Origin: Microcoleus sp. bin38.metabat.b11b12b14.051
GTDB taxonomy: Bacteria; Cyanobacteriota; Cyanobacteriia; Cyanobacteriales; Microcoleaceae
Direction of reading: 5' to 3'
Assembly: GCF_013299165.1 (NCBI RefSeq)
Contig: NZ_JAAFKD010000001.1
Span: forward strand, 186,001-250,000
DNA: 64,000 bases
Below, piece by piece: positions 8,327-16,700 of the stretch. The first letter of the stretch is position 1. Every line of letters starts with the position of its first letter. The translations under genes and the position numbers were made by a program. The notes beneath the pieces are model-generated. The model was not told the DNA's origin. It did not search any database and saw only the letters and a list, made by a program, of their open reading frames with translations.

Positions 8327-10624
8327 TTATTTAGGATTGTTGTGTACGGATAGATTATTAATTTCTAGCTTACATTGGTTTGTTAAATTCTGTTTGCCGC
8401 TACTCAATACCTCAAGCAGCAAATATATGGGATTTTTACCACCAACCGATAGATTTAAGTCGATCGCACTTTTTCCAGCATCCGTCATTGTCGCAGAGTC
8501 TATCAACTTACCTTGTTTGTCCCACAAAGTCAAGCGTAGGGCGACTCCTGGACATTGTTGGTCAGCAGAAGCGAGTTTTCCGGTAACTTGTACTTTGTCT
8601 GAAATCGCCCCCAAATACAAAAAATATCGATCGAGCTCTTTGCCGTTTTTAATGGGATGAGTTACAATTTTATATAAGTTACCCGATTTGCGACTGACTG
8701 AATAATTGGCACTTGTGTAGACAGACTGCTCCAAACTAATCCAATCTAACTGCGTACCAGGTCGATCGACTATTTGCCGCTGCATCTTCTCCAAAGTCCT
8801 AACCGCTGTCGGTATAGAAGTCGGCCGTACTCTTTGATAAACGCTGACAGTCACGTTGTTTTCCAGCTTAAACTGTTGAGGTAGCAACTCGAAATCTCGG
8901 GAAATCTCCCAGTTTTGGGTAAAAGCATCGTACACAACTTTAACAACATCTTGCTCGTGCGATCGCAAAACTTGCTCGTCACCCGGTAACACCTGCTGAA
9001 AAGGTGTAGCAACCGCCGCATATTGCGCCTGTAACAACTCCGGTAGCGGGTAAGTATCGCGGGAGTCAATTTGCGGCCTCCCGATAGTATTTAATTTCCA
9101 CCAATCCTCCGGCGGGTCAACTTTGCGGTTGGCTTGCCTGAGTATATTAGCATTAAAACTGTTAGAAGCACCGACAACATAAATCGGTTCCTGATTCTGT
9201 GCTAGCTTTCGCAGAAACCCAACTAATCTTACAACTTCGCCGTAGTCCGATCGCACTAACGGCCCAAAATTACTCACAAACAACCTTGACAAATCAGCCT
9301 TAACAGGAATCAACCCGACAGCGAGATTCACAATCAAGTACAAACCAGCCGCCCCCAGCATCAAATAGCGGACTTTTCCCCGGAGTGTCAGCCAAGTTGT
9401 CCAGAAAAATGTGGATAATCCCAAAAGTGCGATCGGTGTAACATGAATTGTATAGTGCAAGTATCCGTAACGCAACACCAACAGCCACTCAACTAGCGAC
9501 AAAACCCCAAACAACGACAAAAAAACAGCCGCCCCAGGAACCAATATTCGCGTCACAATCCCCGCCGAAAAACCAATCAGTACCAGCAGCCAAGTTCCCA
9601 AACCGTAAAAAGACGCATAACGAATTAAAATATCACTAACAGGCAAACTCCAAGCCGCATACAAATTGCCGTAGTCAACCGTCAAAGCGCTGCGAGTAAA
9701 ATCTCCAGCAACCAACATTAAAACAATCAAGCTAGTTGCAGCAATCAAACCCAACTTGATACCAGATTCAAACAAATTATTCCCAGCTTCGTTGTGAATA
9801 AATTTATCTAGCAATCCTAAAGGATTTGTGGGGTGGGCTGCTAGCCCATCCCGCCCCGAATCAACTTTGTTTTGAATACTTTGAACCCCCAACCCTAAAT
9901 AAATTGTGGGATGGGCTTCTAGCCCGTCCCCATCACAAATTATCACTGACTTGGGATTGTTATATTGTATAATAAACTCAATGATAGCCTGTAAAGTCGC
10001 CGCACCCAAAAATGCGATCGCACTATAAGCAAAATGCCTCCGCAACAGAATCGCCACAGCCAGGAAAAACCCAATTAACGGTATTCTCCACCAAGACTTG
10101 AGATTGACATCCTGCAAATAAACCCAAATCGCCAAAGCTACAAACACGCAGCCCCCAGTATCCAAATATCCCCGCAGAGTCGGTATCCAACTCATCGGAA
10201 CCAACAAACTCAGCAACACCGTTGACCAAAACACCCGGCGCGGATAAACTGGAATTAGCTGTGCAGAAATTGCCCCCAGCAACAAGCGAAACGGCAGCAC
10301 ATAAATCAGCGAAACACTAAGAATATAACTCAGCCGAGACTCACCAAACAACCGAATAAATGGCACTAACGGCAGCGTGATTAACAGGTTTTTTTCCTTA
10401 GATAGTGACTGTATAACTTCCCGCCATGCTTGATTTGGCGAGTCTCGAAATAAATTAGCCGTATTAACTGTAGCGGTGTTGTAGCCCGCATAATCCCACC
10501 AATAAAAAGTATGTTCGCTAGACACGTAAATTGAACTGATCGCAACAGTCGCCAACACCAACAGAAATATAAAAAATCCATCAATCAGAAACTTGCGATG
10601 CAACTTAAAATCAAATAATCTCAT
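8327..10624 (-). CDS. Large GT-C-like membrane glycosyltransferase candidate
   Basis: A 765-residue protein with about twelve hydrophobic segments up to about residue 440 and a soluble, beta-rich C-terminal region of about 320 residues. The first external loop contains YWWDYAGYNT near residues 41-50, placing an aspartate where GT-C mannosyl- and arabinosyltransferase-like enzymes carry the catalytic acid. It probably transfers sugars from lipid carriers on the outer face of the inner membrane. The specific family was not recognised. Between residues 229 and 267 there are two copies of a short block (DGLEAHPTIYLGLG and DGLAAHPTNPLGLL) encoded by an intergenic-type palindromic repeat, an in-frame insertion into a loop. 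Confidence 0.75.
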   Translation of the reverse strand: MRLFDFKLHRKFLIDGFFIFLLVLATVAISSIYVSSEHTFYWWDYAGYNTATVNTANLFRDSPNQAWREVIQSLSKEKNLLITLPLVPFIRLFGESRLSYILSVSLIYVLPFRLLLGAISAQLIPVYPRRVFWSTVLLSLLVPMSWIPTLRGYLDTGGCVFVALAIWVYLQDVNLKSWWRIPLIGFFLAVAILLRRHFAYSAIAFLGAATLQAIIEFIIQYNNPKSVIICDGDGLEAHPTIYLGLGVQSIQNKVDSGRDGLAAHPTNPLGLLDKFIHNEAGNNLFESGIKLGLIAATSLIVLMLVAGDFTRSALTVDYGNLYAAWSLPVSDILIRYASFYGLGTWLLVLIGFSAGIVTRILVPGAAVFLSLFGVLSLVEWLLVLRYGYLHYTIHVTPIALLGLSTFFWTTWLTLRGKVRYLMLGAAGLYLIVNLAVGLIPVKADLSRLFVSNFGPLVRSDYGEVVRLVGFLRKLAQNQEPIYVVGASNSFNANILRQANRKVDPPEDWWKLNTIGRPQIDSRDTYPLPELLQAQYAAVATPFQQVLPGDEQVLRSHEQDVVKVVYDAFTQNWEISRDFELLPQQFKLENNVTVSVYQRVRPTSIPTAVRTLEKMQRQIVDRPGTQLDWISLEQSVYTSANYSVSRKSGNLYKIVTHPIKNGKELDRYFLYLGAISDKVQVTGKLASADQQCPGVALRLTLWDKQGKLIDSATMTDAGKSAIDLNLSVGGKNPIYLLLEVLSSGKQNLTNQCKLEINNLSVHNNPK
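9825..9940. repeat. Two palindromic repeats inside a coding sequence
   Basis: The first copy is at 9825-9858 (TTTGTGGGGTGGGCTGCTAG then CCCATCCCGCCCC), and the second at 9902-9940 (AATTGTGGGATGGGCTTCTA then GCCCGTCCCCATC). Each is a short hairpin around GGGCTNCTAGCCC. Both keep the reading frame of the 8327-10624 gene open and encode the HPT-containing blocks. Confidence 0.85.
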
Positions 10625-10703
10625 CAGTTTAGCAAACCTAAATAACTCCTAAACTTCCTCTTTCTTCCTTCGCGCCCTTAGCGCCTTCGCGGTTCGTTAA
10701 CTC

Positions 10704-10807
10704 ATACCATTTTTCTCAAGATGCAATAGAGATAAACGACCGTTGGACATTATAATTATCTCCTTGACCTTTTCATAAAACTCTATCATAACTTTAAAAA
10801 AATGGTA
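10704..10807. mobile_element. MITE-like element, family A copy 1
   Basis: A 104-base AT-rich element bounded by ATACCATTTTT and AAAAAAATGGTAT, terminal inverted repeats of about 13-19 bases. The same length and internal sequence recur at 11032-11135. It has no reading frame. Confidence 0.75.
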
Positions 10808-10810
10808 TAA

Positions 10811-11016
10811 GGTTCGTAGTGTGGACTTTAGTCCGCTCTTATTCCGCAATACTGTTTACTTAAGGACGATCCCCCCTAACCCCCCTTGAAAAAGGGGGAA
10901 CAAGAAAGCTCTCAAAGTCCCCCTTCTTAAGGGGGATTTAGGGGGATCTCCGGGGCAGAAATAGTCTTAAGTCAACCGTATTGTCTTATTGCGGACTAAA
11001 GTCCACACTACGAACC
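10811..11016. repeat. Hairpin repeat interrupted by a family B element
   Basis: The left arm GGTTCGTAGTGTGGACTTTA (10811-10836 in full) pairs with the right arm (10991-11016) ending GTCCACACTACGAACC. The loop has been split by the family B element at 10847-10983. The bases TCTTATTCCG (10837-10846) and TCTTATTGCG (10984-10993) flank the insertion as a 9-of-10 direct repeat, which looks like a target-site duplication. Confidence 0.8.
10847..10983. mobile_element. MITE-like element, family B copy 3
   Basis: A 137-base element from CAATACTGTTTACTTAAG to the reverse complement of CAATACGGTTGACTTAAGAC. The interior is the same C/G-run hairpin as at 4967-5103. It is inserted in the loop of a hairpin repeat with a 10-base near-perfect flanking duplication. 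It contains no reading frame, so it is non-autonomous. Confidence 0.85.
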
Positions 11017-11031
11017 ATTTTTGTTATGATC

Positions 11032-11135
11032 ATACCATTTTTTAAAGATTTGATAGAGATACAGGGCAATTGGGCTTTGTAATTATTTTATTTACCTTTT
11101 TATGAAAGTTTTTCATAACTTTAAAAAAATGGTAT
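11032..11135. mobile_element. MITE-like element, family A copy 2
   Basis: A 104-base element with ATACCATTTTTTAAAG and AACTTTAAAAAAATGGTAT ends, matching copy 1 in length and layout. Its right end touches the stop codon of the following minus-strand SGNH hydrolase gene. Confidence 0.75.
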
Positions 11136-12157
11136 TACTTCAAAACAGCACCTTGCAAAAAACCATCCAACTTATCCGCATATTGCCGATTCGCCACCGC
11201 ACTCGGATGAATATCGTGAGGCAAATTATTATTTCCTGGTATTTTCAAATCAACCGAAATATCCACCGTAGCAATTCCATCCTGACTCAATTCCTGCAAC
11301 ATCTTAGCAGAACCAGCATTGATTCCCGCCACAACCAACTTAACATTATTAGCCTCAGCCACACGATTAAACTCTTCAATAATTGCCTTAGAAACATCGT
11401 GACTTTTATACAATCTCTCCTCAAATTGATTGTAATTAACCTCCAGAAAATTCACCAATGCCGAAACTCGCATCAGCGGCCACTCGTGATATTCCAGTTT
11501 TGTCATACTGTAGGTAAAATTATTTTTTCCATTCAGCCTCGCATCTGGCTGAAACAGGATGCCGAGTTTATTCCAAGCAGCCATCTGCTTGCTTCTCGCC
11601 CTTAACAAAGTATTGCGCCTATCGTGAAATCCCGCATAAGCAATCACCGCTATTTTTGGTTTATTTCCTTGTTTGAGTGCTTCTTTAAATTGAATAAACG
11701 AGTGCAGTGTGCCGTAGCCGTTAACCCCCAAATTAACTACTTCATACTTGGGTAATTTTTCTTGCAGCAACCACGCATAAGTTTCGCTGTCATTCAATGA
11801 CCAACCGTAGGTAAAAGAACAGCCAAATATCCAAACTTCTGGTTTCTTCGATGATTGATTGTAAGTGTTGAGCGGATGTGTTATTCTTAAACTATTATTG
11901 AGGTGAGTTGCATTAAATGAGTAATTGCCGTTAAGCGTTACCTTGAATTTTCCTGGTAAATGCTTGTATCCGAGTTCCGATTCTTTGGTGAAAAAGTTTC
12001 CTTTCGGTTCTACGGCAATATCCACATTTTCGATTTGCCAGGGTTTGTATCCCGCAACTCGCAAGACAATTTCAGCACTACCGACAGATATAAATATTGG
12101 GAAAATTACATAAGTTATTAATTTGAAAGCAAAATTCTTAGCTCTACCTTTTTTCAT
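11135..12157 (-). CDS. SGNH/GDSL-type hydrolase with N-terminal membrane anchor
   Basis: A 340-residue protein with a hydrophobic N-terminal segment (about 11-33) and a periplasmic SGNH-like domain. The nucleophile block is FGCSFTYGWSLND, with S114. The C-terminal catalytic pair is PHDIHPSA, with D315 and H317 in the D-x-HP arrangement seen in AlgX/AlgJ-like and related envelope esterases. An invariant glycine block (NLGVNGYGT) lies in between. It probably acetylates or deacetylates a surface polysaccharide; the direction of reaction is unknown. The gene overlaps the upstream DUF433 gene by 4 bases (ATGA). A family A repeat element abuts its stop codon. Confidence 0.8.
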   Translation of the reverse strand: MKKGRAKNFAFKLITYVIFPIFISVGSAEIVLRVAGYKPWQIENVDIAVEPKGNFFTKESELGYKHLPGKFKVTLNGNYSFNATHLNNSLRITHPLNTYNQSSKKPEVWIFGCSFTYGWSLNDSETYAWLLQEKLPKYEVVNLGVNGYGTLHSFIQFKEALKQGNKPKIAVIAYAGFHDRRNTLLRARSKQMAAWNKLGILFQPDARLNGKNNFTYSMTKLEYHEWPLMRVSALVNFLEVNYNQFEERLYKSHDVSKAIIEEFNRVAEANNVKLVVAGINAGSAKMLQELSQDGIATVDISVDLKIPGNNNLPHDIHPSAVANRQYADKLDGFLQGAVLK

Positions 12158-12471
12158 TTGATTAGTCTCTGGGCTCGCAGTTTCTTAGCCAAAGCAGATT
12201 CGCCCGCTTCTAAGCGCAACTTTTCGGCATACTCGAACCGGCGCTGCATATCTGCATCCAGCTCTTGTTTGTGATCCCAATAATAAGCAAAAGCAGAATG
12301 AATTTGGCTCATTGTCAAATAGCGGTGGTTGAGGTGCAACTCGGCTGGGCTCCAGCCATAAGCGAGATGAGCTTGTACTAATTCAACAACTTTCATTGTG
12401 GTTCCGGCGATGAGAGGAACGTTCTTCTCGTCTAATTCCACATATTTGTATTCGGTTGCAGTTAGAGTCAC
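12154..12471 (-). CDS. DUF433-family protein
   Basis: A 105-residue protein with the DUF433 pattern: a short beta hairpin, then GTTMKVVELVQAHLAYGWSP and a helical AFAYYWDHKQEL segment, which together form a small winged-helix-like domain. DUF433 proteins are often antitoxins to PIN-like DUF5615 toxins. Here the downstream gene, overlapping by 4 bases, is instead a membrane-anchored SGNH hydrolase, so a toxin-antitoxin role is not supported. A second DUF433 gene at 48718 does have the usual partner. Confidence 0.8.
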   Translation of the reverse strand: MTLTATEYKYVELDEKNVPLIAGTTMKVVELVQAHLAYGWSPAELHLNHRYLTMSQIHSAFAYYWDHKQELDADMQRRFEYAEKLRLEAGESALAKKLRAQRLIK

Positions 12472-12521
12472 GGTTTTTACCTTATCGATCGCACTTTTAT
12501 TATATCTATGAGAGCGATCGC

Positions 12522-12547
12522 CAAAATAAAACCCGCAACAGCGGGTT
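12522..12547 (-). terminator. Rho-independent terminator of the PRC-barrel gene
   Basis: On the minus strand AACCCGC, a TGTT loop and GCGGGTT are followed by TTTATTTT. It lies 29 bases past the stop of the 12576-13592 gene and just before the DUF433 promoter region, so it insulates the two units. Confidence 0.8.
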
Positions 12548-12575
12548 ATTTAACAGTATCTTACATAGATGAATC

Positions 12576-13592
12576 CTAATAACCAGACTCTTCCTCGTAC
12601 TCAGGAGTCTTAGTCTTCTCAGGGATATTCACCCGAGGAGCCTTGTAAGGTTTCGGTGCTTCATCGTCAGCCCAAGCATCCGCCTCCACATCATCCTCGT
12701 ACTCGTACTCAACAACCGATTCCTTCGGGCGAGAAACTTCAGGGCGACTGTACTGCTTCTCTTCTTCGTAATCGTCCTCGTAATCGTCCTCGCCGCCCCA
12801 ATTATCCTCTTCATACTCATCATAATCGTCGATCGGCTCAGGCTGCATCACCCGCATCTGCTGTGGCTGTCGTACAGGCGGCCGGTTCCACTGCGAATCC
12901 TCATCCCAAGGAACTTCCTCCACCACAGGCGCCGCTACCTTGCTACGCATTTCTGGTGCTGGTATCCGCACGCCCGGGCCCAATTGATATTCTGTAGCCA
13001 CAGGTTTCGGATAATAGCCTTGCTCGTCCTCGTCTCTTTCCCAAGGTGCTTGGCCCAAACCGACGCGCTCCAGCAAACCCACGCTAAGCTGCCTCAGCCT
13101 TTCCTCGGAACCTTCAAACACAATCAAGCGGTTGGGGCCGCTGCTGACAACTTCCTCAATCCCCAACTCGTAGGTACTGAGAACTTGGTCTGGGATTTGG
13201 GGGATTCCCAAAGAAGCGATGACGATTGAAACTAACTTACCGTCTTCCGGGTCGAACCGAAAGCCCCGCACTCTCCCCAAAAGTTCGCCGGTTTCGGTGA
13301 TCACTTCGCTGTTAATCAAAATGCTGTAGACATCAACATCAACGTCATCTTCGATCGCACTTTCATCTTCCACCAACAGCACGTCGCCGATTTCGCTAAC
13401 ACTGTTGAGGAACATAAACTTCGGCATTCCAGCGACCGCGAATATATTATCACGCAGACCGATCGCCACAACTTCCCGCCGATCGATGTCTACCCACAAT
13501 TGACTGACTACACCCAAGCGCTTACCTCTGTCGCGGGTGATGACTTGAGTGCCTAGAATATCGGAGCGTTGGCAGATTTGTTCGGATGTCAT
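12576..13592 (-). CDS. PRC-barrel domain protein with acidic C-terminal tail
   Basis: A 338-residue protein with two PRC-barrel-like beta domains. The first covers about residues 5-75 (DILGTQVITRDRGKRLGVVS) and the second about 92-165 (SEVITETGELLGRVRGF). A long acidic, Pro/Tyr-rich, apparently disordered tail follows from about 215 (DDYDEYEEDNWGGEDDYEDD). PRC barrels mediate protein-protein or protein-RNA contacts, for example in photosynthetic reaction-centre H subunits and RimM. The role of this cyanobacterial two-domain form is not known. A monocistronic unit is likely, as a terminator follows and smc, upstream in the same direction, is 203 bases away. Confidence 0.85.
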   Translation of the reverse strand: MTSEQICQRSDILGTQVITRDRGKRLGVVSQLWVDIDRREVVAIGLRDNIFAVAGMPKFMFLNSVSEIGDVLLVEDESAIEDDVDVDVYSILINSEVITETGELLGRVRGFRFDPEDGKLVSIVIASLGIPQIPDQVLSTYELGIEEVVSSGPNRLIVFEGSEERLRQLSVGLLERVGLGQAPWERDEDEQGYYPKPVATEYQLGPGVRIPAPEMRSKVAAPVVEEVPWDEDSQWNRPPVRQPQQMRVMQPEPIDDYDEYEEDNWGGEDDYEDDYEEEKQYSRPEVSRPKESVVEYEYEDDVEADAWADDEAPKPYKAPRVNIPEKTKTPEYEEESGY

Positions 13593-13639
13593 TCTAACTC
13601 TAATCCTGATTTATCAAGTATATATATCACTGAATACCA

Positions 13640-13680
13640 TCAATCGATTTTAGATTTTAGATTTTAGATTTTAGATTTAC
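13640..13680. repeat. Short tandem repeat ATTTTAG (STRR)
   Basis: Several heptameric GATTTTA units in a row between smc and the PRC-barrel gene. The same repeat occurs at 17817-17945, 23597-23638, 30838-30870 and 41790-41840, and in coding form within smc. Confidence 0.85.
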
Positions 13681-13795
13681 TCGTAGCTTTGAATCTGGGA
13701 GATTGAGCTAGGGTCTAAAATTTCGATCTTTCGACGATTTAAGTACGTGGGACTGTATCCGTTTTTGTCTGGGGTCATCGACATATACTCCGGGA

Positions 13796-16700
13796 CTACA
13801 ACTTAAGTCCGATGACTTGAGTATAAGCTCCCCGCGCTTGAGTAACACCAATTGTACGCTCAGCCGATTGAATCATAGGTCGCCGCAAACTCACAACAAT
13901 AAACTGGGCTTGTTCAGACTGTCGTTTTATCATTCTAGCTAATCGCTCCACATTTGCCCCATCCAAGAACATATCCACTTCATCAAAAGCGTAGAACGTA
14001 GACGGGCGGTAGCGTTGCAGAGCAAAAATAAAACTCAGCGCTGTCAGAGATTTTTCGCCTCCCGACATAGAAGCCAGCCGTTGTACGGGTTTCCCCTTCG
14101 GGTGAGCGACCAAATTCAAACCGCTGCTGAACGGGTCTTCTTGGTCATCTAGCTGAAGATACCCGTCACCTTCGGAAAGTTCCGCAAAGATTGTCTGGAA
14201 GTTCTCGTTAACCGCATCAAAAGCTTCTTTAAAAGCGCGCCGCCTGAGTGTGGTAAAATTTTCGATTCTCAACAGCAGTTCAGTGCGTTCTCCGGCTAAT
14301 GTCGTCAACTTTTGACTCAATTCTTGCAAACGTTCTTGAGTGCGGTTGTACTCTTCCAAGGCTAGCATATTGACTGGTTCTAAAGCTTGAATGCGTTTGG
14401 CGATCGCCTTTACTTCTTGCTGCAACTCTGTTAAATTAGCTTTTTCCACATTTTCGGGAATTGATGGCACCGGATCGGGCATTTCTGCCCGCTGTGTTTC
14501 CATGAGAGTACGGACTGCGGCTAATTGTTCGCGGCGTTCTTGCTGAGTTTCGTGCAGTTTCTGCAACTGCCATTGTAACTGTTGTTTTGCCAAATGTTGC
14601 TCTCGCAGTTGAGATTCCGCGCGATCGCGTTCTCCCTTCTCCACCCCCAAACTTTCTTCAATTTCTGCCAGCGCCACCTTAGCTGCGGCAATTTGTCCGT
14701 CGAGTTCTAACTGCTGCGAAACAATGCGATTCACAGCATCAGTTCCCGCATTTTGCTGAACTTGCCATTCCTGCAATCTCTCGCTGCCTTCTTTAATTTT
14801 CTCCTCCAAACGCCCGAATTGATTTTGTAAGTCTCCTTGACGCTGCTGAGCGTTTCTGTGAGCCAATTCGCGCTCTTGCAGTTGCGCTTCCAGAGCGCGC
14901 AAACCCGACTGCATTTGCTGCCATTCGCTGTGACTGTTCGACTCTTCCAACTGCGCCAAAGTTTGGCGATATTCCTGCAATTGAGCTGCTTGCGTCGGCA
15001 ATTCTCTCTCCAGCAACTGCAATCTGGTTTGCGAATCAGTCAATTCCTGAGTATTTTTAGCAATTTGCGATCGCACTTGTGACTGCTGCGCTTGCAAATT
15101 TTTCATTTCCGACTCCAACTGTTCCAAACGTAACTGATTTTCGCGCAAGTTCTGCTTCGCCTCCATCAATTCTTGACTGCGAGTTTTGACAGCAACAGCA
15201 GCGCGATCGATCGCAATTTTGCACCGTTCCAAAATCCGCTCAATTTCCTCAAGACGTTCTTGCAGAGAAGCAATTGTCCGCGCTTCATCCGCAGCATCAC
15301 TACCATCAACCGTGCCAAAATGCAAGCTAGATCTATTACTCGAACTTCCGCCAGTCATCGCGCCGCTAGTTTCCAGAATTTCCCCATCCAAAGTGACAAT
15401 CCGATATTGTCCCAAATAGCGGCGGGCATCGGTAAGGTTGCCAAATACAACCGTACTGCCAAAAACGTAAGCAAAAATCTCCTGATAGCGCGCATCGCAC
15501 TCAATCAAATTCACCGCCGCATCGACAAAACCCGCCGCGCGCCGCAAATTTTCATTCACCGAAAACCGACCGCCTCTAATCTTATTCAAAGGCAAAAACG
15601 TCATCCTTCCCGCCCGTTTTTGCTTCAACAATTCGATCGCAGCAGCCCCCACACTGTCATTTTCCACAACCATATTACCCATGCGGCCGCCCGCCGCAAT
15701 TTCCAGCGCCAACTGAAAGCGCGGTTCCACCCTGCCCAGTTGAGCCACCAAGCCACAAACTCCGCCAATTCCGCTTTGGGCGATAATTTTTGCCGTAAAC
15801 GTGCCGCTCGCTTCTTGCTGCGCTTGAAACTGCACTTCTAGCTTATCTAACCTGCGCTGTCTTTCCCGTTGTTCTTCCAACAAACGAGTTTGAGTTTCCT
15901 GTTGTAGTTGCAATTCTTGTTCGGCGGCGACTAAAATCTGATTCAGCGATTCCACTTGCAAAGCAGCAACTGCTTTGGTTTCCCCCAGAAGAGATTGCTG
16001 AACTTTTTTCGATTCAATTTGCTGTTCCAATACTTGCAGCGATTCGTTGTGTTCTTGAATTTGACTTTGCAGGCGATCGGCTCTTTCACCAATCGTAGCT
16101 TGTTCTGTACGCTGCGGTTCCAAAGTTTGCTGAATTGTTTCGATTTGGCGGTGCAGTTCCGTTTGCTGTTGCACCCAAGCTTCGGCCGTCGAGGCGATCG
16201 CATTTGCAACTTCCCGATTATCAGCTAAACTTTGCTGGGCTACGTCTCGCTGTTCCTGCAAAATTCCTGTTTGAGACTTAACATAAGATATTTCAATCTC
16301 AATTTGCTCCAAACTTTGCCGGAATTGCCGCACTTCTTCCTCAGTTTGTGCTATGTTCGCAGCCATTTGTCCAGCAGTGGTTTCCAAATCCTGTTTGCGG
16401 TTTTGAAGTTGGCGCCGTTCCGCTTCCTGAGTCGCAATCGTCGCTTGCAAAGCCAACAATTCCGACTCACCCAAAGCCTTAACGCGGGCATTTAGCGCGT
16501 CAAGTTCAGCGGTTGCTGCTTGAATTTGGGTAGTAATTGCTTGCAATTGTTCGGTGAGAGATGCCGAATTGCGATCGCCCGTTTCGATTTGTTCGCGCAG
16601 TTTCCATTCTTGTTTTTGCAACTGACGGAACTTGAGGACAATTTCCCACTGCGACTTCTCTTGAAACTCCGCCCGCAGCTTTTGATACTTTTCCGCTTTT

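Noticed and set aside
11102-11605. A 167-codon plus-strand frame
   Set aside because: Antisense to the SGNH hydrolase gene and begins inside a family A element.
15173-15841. A 222-codon plus-strand frame
   Set aside because: Antisense to the smc coding sequence with no conserved motifs; SMC accounts for this DNA.
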